DNA from: Polytrichum commune | Lineage: Eukaryota > Streptophyta > Polytrichopsida > Polytrichales > Polytrichaceae | Assembly (NCBI GenBank): GCA_950295325.1 | Contig: OX485809.1 | Coordinates: forward strand, 12,710,001 to 12,774,000 | Length of the DNA: 64,000 bases | Direction: 5' to 3' | In this document: positions 58,790 to 64,000 of the stretch, piece after piece | How positions within the stretch are numbered: the stretch's first letter is position 1 | Layout: every line of letters begins with the position of its first letter | Translations under genes and position numbers: made by a program | Notes under the pieces: model-generated | The model's input: the letters and a program-made list of their open reading frames with translations, nothing else | Database searches by the model: none | What the model was told of the DNA's origin: nothing

Positions 58790-58902
58790 CGCGGTTTGAG
58801 TGGTGATTCCCCTTCTACTTTGGGCTCCTCGTTTGTTGTAGCTTGCTGGGTTTTTCTTGTTTTCGGGGATTGATGGGTGATTTCTGCACTGATGGTTTAG
58901 GA

Positions 58903-59871
58903 TTACCTTCTCCCTGGAGATCTTCTGGTTTGTGTCGCTGGGGTCGGTTTGGTGCGGGCTCCTATTAGTTTCGGTGCTATGTAGATCTCTGTACCTGCAA
59001 TGTGGGTCTCGGTGCGGACTCCAATTGGTTTCGGCGCTGTGGAGATCTCTGTACCTGCAATGTAGATCTCGGTGCGGGCTCCTATTAGTTTCGGTGTTGT
59101 GTAGATCTCTGGACCTGCAATGTGGATCTCGGTGCGGGCTCCTATTAGTTTCGGTGCTGTGTAGATCTCTGTACCTGCAATGTGGATTTCGGTGCGGGCT
59201 CCAATTGGTTTCGGCGTTGTGGAGAACTCTGTACCTGCAATGTAGATCTCGGTGCGGGTCCCCTTCTCCCGCCTCGCCTTTCGTCCGGTGCAGCTTGATG
59301 TTGTAGCCGTTTTGATGGAGATTCCAGCTGCGGTGCAGGTTACCTTCGGTGTAGACTCGATCTCCCGCTCCGACTTCTTCTTCCTGTAGGTGTGGCTTGG
59401 TTTCACTGCTGCCGTGGTTTCGGTGTAGATTTGCTCCGCGGCTGCGGTGCAGACTGTCTTTCTCGCTGCTGGTCTTTCTTCAGTCGCGCCTTCCTCTCGG
59501 GGTAGTGAGGTTTCGGTGATGTGGCAGGTTTGATGCTCGCTCTGGGCTTGGTATGGCCCTCTGTCCATTCGGGTGACAATTTCGATGTTGCTGCGCGCAC
59601 GGGGAGGCTTGCTTCCAGCTTCGATCCTATGGCTGATGCCGTACTCAGTAATGTAGATCTTCTTATGTAGATCCGTTCGGTGTAGTTTTGGATCTATGAT
59701 CCCTATATCTGTATAATTTTGAGGAAAAAGAGAAACTGTAATTGCAATGAGTATGGAGAGGAGAAGGAGCCTATGGCTCCTGTATGTCTTTCTATCTATT
59801 TGGCTGGAGTAAGTTCCTGGATCAGTGATGCGTCCGTGGGAATCAGTGTGTTTGTATCCTTGATGCTTCAC
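58903..59871 (-). CDS. Repeat-bearing frame at the 5' end of the retrotransposon
   Basis: A 322-codon frame starts at 59871 (MKHQGYKHTD). It has a hydrophobic segment (LLLLSILIAITVSLF, residues about 35-50), then a basic middle with KKKSERE and GRKARREK, and ends in five to six copies of a 20-residue repeat (GARTEIHIAGTEIYTAPKLI type). The repeats correspond to the 60-bp minisatellite at 58951-59250. It could be an extra LINE ORF or simply a 5' leader whose repeat length, a multiple of three, keeps it open. Expression is not shown by the sequence. Confidence 0.35.
   Translation of the reverse strand: MKHQGYKHTDSHGRITDPGTYSSQIDRKTYRSHRLLLLSILIAITVSLFPQNYTDIGIIDPKLHRTDLHKKIYITEYGISHRIEAGSKPPRARSNIEIVTRMDRGPYQAQSEHQTCHITETSLPREEGATEERPAARKTVCTAAAEQIYTETTAAVKPSHTYRKKKSEREIESTPKVTCTAAGISIKTATTSSCTGRKARREKGTRTEIYIAGTEFSTTPKPIGARTEIHIAGTEIYTAPKLIGARTEIHIAGPEIYTTPKLIGARTEIYIAGTEISTAPKPIGVRTETHIAGTEIYIAPKLIGARTKPTPATQTRRSPGRR
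58951..59250. repeat. Minisatellite, five exact 60-bp periods
   Basis: Units start at 58951, 59011, 59071, 59131 and 59191, and a sixth start (GGTGCGGG) lies at 59251. Two subtypes alternate: one with CCTATTAGTTTCGGTG and one with CCAATTGGTTTCGGCG, in the order A, B, A, A, B. Confidence 0.9.
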
Positions 59872-59952
59872 TCCCTCCTATAATGTGGTGCTTTAAGTAC
59901 AGATCTAAGACATTACAGCAAGGAGAAATAATGTTCAAACTCAATGTAACCA

Positions 59953-60477
59953 ACAGGGCTCCCAACTCATCAGAATGCTCTACACATGAGATCTTAACTA
60001 TTACTTGCACTTGCTGAACTCCCTAGATCTAATACCAAGCATGCACATGTACCCCTTTTCAACACATTTAAGCACCTCTACAAACACAATGACCAACTGT
60101 TTCTCTGATGTGCGCGGGGTAACTGCTAGTCCAGCCTCTAGCAGTGCACATATCAGTCCACAGTGGCTAATCCCTCAGACGCTCACCTCTCCAGGAAATA
60201 CGGAGCTCTCAGCAGCTCTTCATCTCGGTCTCCCAAAGTAACCACTATAGAATATAGCCAAGCCATTCCCGCCCTACACCACATTGCAAACAACATCTTT
60301 GACTCATAATGTGGGGGAAATGGAAGGTGTTGTTGCAAATTCACGGGTGCATCGTAATATTGGAGATAGGTGGGAAGTTGCAGGGATTGAGGAGTTGGCT
60401 CATGAAACCAATCTTGGCTGGTGGTGGCGAATTGGATGAACAGAATGAGGTTCACAATAAACCTTTCCTACCAACTT
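59953..60477. other. No supported gene
   Basis: Flanking sequence beyond the putative 5' end of the retrotransposon. Minus-strand frames here could continue the fragment at 60478-60790 but contain stops. Confidence 0.3.
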
Positions 60478-60790
60478 TTACACTATTAGTTCTTGGTTTG
60501 TAAGTCTCCAAACTTCAGTTGTGATATCACCAGGGAATCCATAGTGCCATGACACATGTCCTTGGTTCTGAGTGCTAAAGTGAGGAGAATGAACGGTTAT
60601 GGCATACTCTAGACAATGGTGATGTGTTCGGGCCAACTTTTGGCTTCCAAAATTCATCATAATCTCAATTTGAGGAATAAGATTATCCAAAGTTCTTGTA
60701 GTCCTAGAAAATTGCACCGGCTTATACTTCTCCAAATTTGGTGCAATATCTCTTAAGTGATTGGTTATGTGTGGCTCGACCTTACTATCT
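60478..60790 (-). pseudogene. Unidentified coding-like fragment
   Basis: The minus strand is open from about 60790 to the stop at 60478 and has protein-like composition: VEPHITNHLRDIAPNLEKYK, FSRTTRTLDNLIPQIEIM, KLARTHHHCLEYAI, HVSWHYGFPGDITTEVWRLT. Upstream start and downstream continuation are not evident. I do not recognise the family; it may be an exon or a transposon gene relic. Confidence 0.2.
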
Positions 60791-61689
60791 TGGCATGAGT
60801 ATCTTCAATTGTGTTATGAGGTGCATGCCTATGTTACACAATGATTTACAAGTTGCCTAAAGTGTCCACAAATGACACTTGCCATTAGTATGCTCAAAAA
60901 TATCTTCCTTGGCACACTAAAACGCAAGAAAAATATCCCAATGTGCTACTCTAAATATCATAATGGAGAAATTTTCTCACTTAAAAAAGTTACTTATGTT
61001 GATGAATGAAACCATATTGACAATTAGCGGGCATGACACTTTTAGACCTTTAGGCATCTAGCTTAGGTCCTTCACAAATAGTGTACCTGAAACTAAACAA
61101 CATAAACGGTGTAGTGAATTGTGATTCCTACTCTTCTTGATTGGAAACCTATTGCTGAGTGGCAAGCTTATATGGCAAGGTACAAGTGCTCACTCACCAA
61201 GCTCAGTAAATCAATCTTGAAACACATTACCTTACTTGCAATTGTGGAAACCATGAGTAAATAAATAAATAAAATTGAAGGTATGTGGTCATGTGTGGGC
61301 ACCTCCAACTCCACAACATTTCTAACCATAAGATTAGATCATAAATTGTGTCATCATGTCGATGATTGTGAACCACCTAACTTATCATTTCAAGTTATTA
61401 GGATCACAGTTAAGATGCAAAACTTATAGGAGGTCAAAGCCAAAATAATCTTTCTCTTTGAGATGATCACATAAGTCCTCCCAAATGTTTTTCAAATCAC
61501 TATTGAACATAGAATGGTTGATTATACACTTTGTGCACATACCTTCTAATCTCCTCATAACACAACAATTTTTTCGGTGTTCATTCAAGTTAACAACACT
61601 AATTCTGAACTAGAGGTTTCATGTGAATTGAAAATGAATGTGGGTTCTAGTGAATTACTTTGACCCACACTAATAGATTGTTTAGTGTA
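60791..61689. other. No supported gene
   Basis: AT-rich non-coding sequence. Confidence 0.3.
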
Positions 61690-63050
61690 CCTTTTAAATC
61701 TTGATGGTAAGTTAGACAACCCTTGTTCGGTTACTTTTTTTTCTTAGAACACCTTTATTTGAGTGGTAGATGGTTTTGTGTGGCTCTAAGAACGGATACC
61801 ATAAAGACATATGTTCAAAAGAGATTGAATTGCGTGCTCAAAGTATGATTAACATTCTATGCTCAATAGTTCACATAATTGGTGGGAGCTAGATGACCAT
61901 TCAACTTTGAGCACAAGAATCTTCACTTTGACAATGAAAAAAATATTCCTTTGAGCTCATTAAATTATGAGGAAAGTGGCCATGGCCTTAATTTTTTATT
62001 TTTAAAAAACGAGACTAAAGGACAAAAAGCTACCACCAAACTGAATTAAAGAGCCAAGGAAAATGCCCCCACTTCAAAGGGGGGGGGGGCTTGGATGAGA
62101 AACACCACCACGTAAGAAGTAACAAAAGGCCCAACCTCACCAAGGACAACCCACCAACACCACCTACCAAAGGCAACCCCCATGCTACCAAAAGAATATT
62201 AAAGTGCCAAACTACCTAAGTGCGTTACCATCTCCAATTGCAAGTAGTTTTTATATTGTCTATCCCACATAGGACATTCCTAGCACCTTGCGTTTTGTCA
62301 AAACCTTGGAGAAGAGCTTCGGCCAAGAAAATGCTAATCTTGACGAACCTGATCACCTACTCTCAAGCAACTTTGGCATACATAATGAGCTCATTTGAAT
62401 GAGATATTCGAGAAGAAGTCTATGGGCGATGAAAGCAGCTTCTGGCTTTAGGTGAGGCCACGTTGCCTGTGCTTTCTTGACCGTCAAATTTGACCGATCT
62501 AACCCTCCTCCCTTGATCTCCTCCGTTCGTACCACCACTCATCCACTGCTTGACTTTGGACTCATGCCATTGATTTTGGTTAAACTCCTTTTCTATTGCA
62601 TTTAATCCAATGGCCTCAATTTAGATTTTTCTATCTATCCCGTTCTACCTATTCACGTGTTTCACATCCTAGGAAAAGTGGGCTAGTTGGAAAAAGTAAC
62701 CATTCAAGACCCATCTAAATTAGTCATATTCCTTCTAACATGACCAGTGTCCAAGGAGTGTTTTTTGGCATAAGAGATGTGGATGTTATTTGGTTCGTCT
62801 TCGTAAGTGGACCCCTATATTTTATTGGTTTGTGGTTTGGTGAGGATCAAAGAGCAAACACCATAAAGAAACATGTTGAAAAGAGATTGGACTATGTCTT
62901 CAAATTTTATTAACAACTCTACATTCAATAATGAACACATTTGGGAGGACCTATGAATTCGGTTCAGGAGTCAACAAATGTGCACTTTCAATAATCATAA
63001 CTAAGTCTAGGGAGGTCCGATTTTCGTTGATGCTTCATTGTAGATTTGTT
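61690..63050. repeat. Two further copies of the 42.5-kb dispersed repeat
   Basis: Blocks at 61690-61930 and 62800-63050 share TTCGGTTACTTTTTT, ACCATAAAGA, AAAAGAGATTG and GGGAGGACCTATG-type text with 42500-42840, same orientation. Between them lies non-coding DNA with a G-run at 62080-62090. Confidence 0.5.
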
Positions 63051-63529
63051 AATGCAACACAAGTTTTGTTGTGTAAATCTAATTGATAGATGTTGGAGAA
63101 CATGATAAATGAATTGAAACCTAAGCTTATTAGTTGGTTCTCCCCGTCCATTGAACATAACGTCTCACAACAACATCTCCCAATGAGCGACGTTGAGGAT
63201 ATTGTTGCACCCAATACATGTATGCCATAACATTACCCACAAATGACCATGGCTAAGCTGAGTAATGTTATGCAACGTAGGCTTGATCCTCAATCAAATG
63301 TCCTAGAATTGGGACAAAATGATAGTGCAGTTGGAGATCTGAAATATTTTGACTCATATTTTGATATGATCATTTTGTCATATGATGATCGCATGGGCCA
63401 TGCATGCATGCATATGTAAATAAGTTACATAGTCCCATTACTTACAATAATAGCTTGTAGCTTGTAGACTATGTTAAGGGTGCTTGGGCATCCCAAGAAA
63501 TGAGTAGGTTATTGCATTATTGATGACAT

Positions 63530-63870
63530 AACACTACACTAAATATGATATTTAGTGTTAGATACACTAAATACGAACACTACACTAAATATCACTAACC
63601 CTATGAAAGTAAGTAACATTAAATGTAAACTCAAACACTAAATATCATCTATGGTAATATGTGAAAGTTACATGCACGAATTTAGTGTTTAGTAGGAAAG
63701 AGGTGGCAACAAGGAAGGCGATTGACTGTTTCACAGGAAAGAGGTGGCAACAAGGAAGACGGCGGCGTCGCATTTATGTTTAACACTAATTATCAAAGAA
63801 TTGAAAATCAGTGTTGAGCAGAGTAGGGTGGTAAAACACTAAATCTAATCAAACACTAAATATCATATTT
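63530..63870. repeat. ACACTAAAT-rich repeat region with palindrome and 24-bp direct repeat
   Basis: ACACTAAATAT-type motifs occur many times on both strands. A 23-nt inverted repeat (ACACTAAATAT / ATATTTAGTGT) lies at 63536-63558. AGGAAAGAGGTGGCAACAAG is present at 63694 and again at 63735. It may be a MITE; no termini were defined. Confidence 0.5.
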
Positions 63871-63898
63871 TGTGTACTTAACAACGTGGGCCCTCATA

Positions 63899-64000
63899 CC
63901 GTAGTTTACTAGCAGGTTAGGCAACTTGCTGCCTAATATTTAATTAAAGTTCAAAAAGTAGGTTCGGCACCTTAAAATAGTATATTCATATTTTCGGCAA
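63899..64000. mobile_element. MITE with CCGTAGTTTA end, second copy, cut by window edge
   Basis: The last 102 bases match the first 102 bases of the element at 36682-37523 almost perfectly and are preceded by TA (63897-63898), as at the first copy. Confidence 0.75.

Larger units (their letters stand above)
46771..59945 (-). mobile_element. Large decayed non-LTR retrotransposon with AP-endonuclease, RT, RNase H and RLE-like domain
   Basis: About 13.2 kb on the minus strand. The 3' end has a (TAA)n tail at 46771-46788 and a hairpin at 46795-46813. The 5' end is less certain; a possible 7-bp target duplication GTAACCA sits at 46764-46770 and 59946-59952. In transcription order: repeat-bearing frame (58903-59871), ORF1 (57008-58789), repetitive frames (56854 to about 54060), a 2A-like motif (54015-54059), AP endonuclease (about 53367-52560), RT (about 51690-50880), RNase H (47825-48913), CCHC and RLE-like domain (46992-47803). 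Two nuclease types plus RNase H recall the Dualen/RandI elements of green algae. The plus strand is G/T-rich from 47 to 57 kb. Confidence 0.75.

Noticed and set aside
47982-58799. Plus-strand frames through the retrotransposon region
   Set aside because: They overlap minus-strand domains with clear RT, RNase H, endonuclease and ORF1 signatures and have no recognisable content.
1-64000. tRNA or rRNA genes
   Set aside because: No segment with box A/box B plus cloverleaf pairing, and no conserved rRNA stretch, was recognised by eye; a tRNAscan run would be decisive.

Overview
The window looks like plant nuclear DNA, most likely from a moss or another bryophyte. It is AT-rich and gene-poor, with GT-AG introns and many decayed transposons and MITE-like repeats. 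The strongest pointer is a gene joining an N-terminal protein kinase to a TNL-type NB-ARC and leucine-rich repeats, an architecture described for moss NLRs (PK-NBS-LRR). The species cannot be fixed from the sequence alone. I recognised no rRNA, tRNA or CRISPR array.

Layout. 1-1.3 kb: 3' part of a four-exon gene resembling an N4/N6-type DNA methyltransferase, cut by the window edge. 2-12 kb: repeats, a pogo/Tigger-like remnant, a SANT/Myb-like transposon ORF remnant, and a plus-strand RNA foldback at 5.6 kb. 12-20 kb: tandem duplications of 86, 120, 300-320 and 340 bp, with only weak exon-like ORFs. 20.9-31.8 kb: the kinase-NB-ARC-LRR gene and its expanded LRR array of about fifty 72-bp units. 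The first 11 LRRs are in frame with the gene. The rest is broken by frameshifts, stops and two insertions of one terminal-repeat element, each flanked by AAACC. 36.2-39.5 kb: a decayed Tc1/mariner element with nested MITEs. 42-45.5 kb: MITE-like and dispersed repeats. 46.8-59.9 kb: a very large, decayed non-LTR retrotransposon on the minus strand. 60-64 kb: repeats, ending inside a second copy of the MITE nested at 36.7 kb.

The retrotransposon is the most unusual object. In its own 5'-3' order it carries an ORF with 20-residue repeats over a 60-bp minisatellite, an RRM/coiled-coil ORF1, a long K/H/P/N-rich repetitive reading frame ending in a 2A-like motif (CGDIEPNPGP), an AP-type endonuclease, a reverse transcriptase, RNase H, a CCHC knuckle, and a domain resembling a restriction-like endonuclease. 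It ends in a hairpin and a (TAA)n tail. Two endonuclease types in one element recall the Dualen/RandI group of green algae; the 2A motif and repetitive leader would be additional features. This copy is dead: it has in-frame stops, frameshifts, and YPND where YADD is expected.

Functional links are limited. The kinase-NLR is a probable immune receptor whose sensor array has been reshaped by unequal exchange and transposition. The methyltransferase-like gene stands alone. Most of the rest is transposon sediment.
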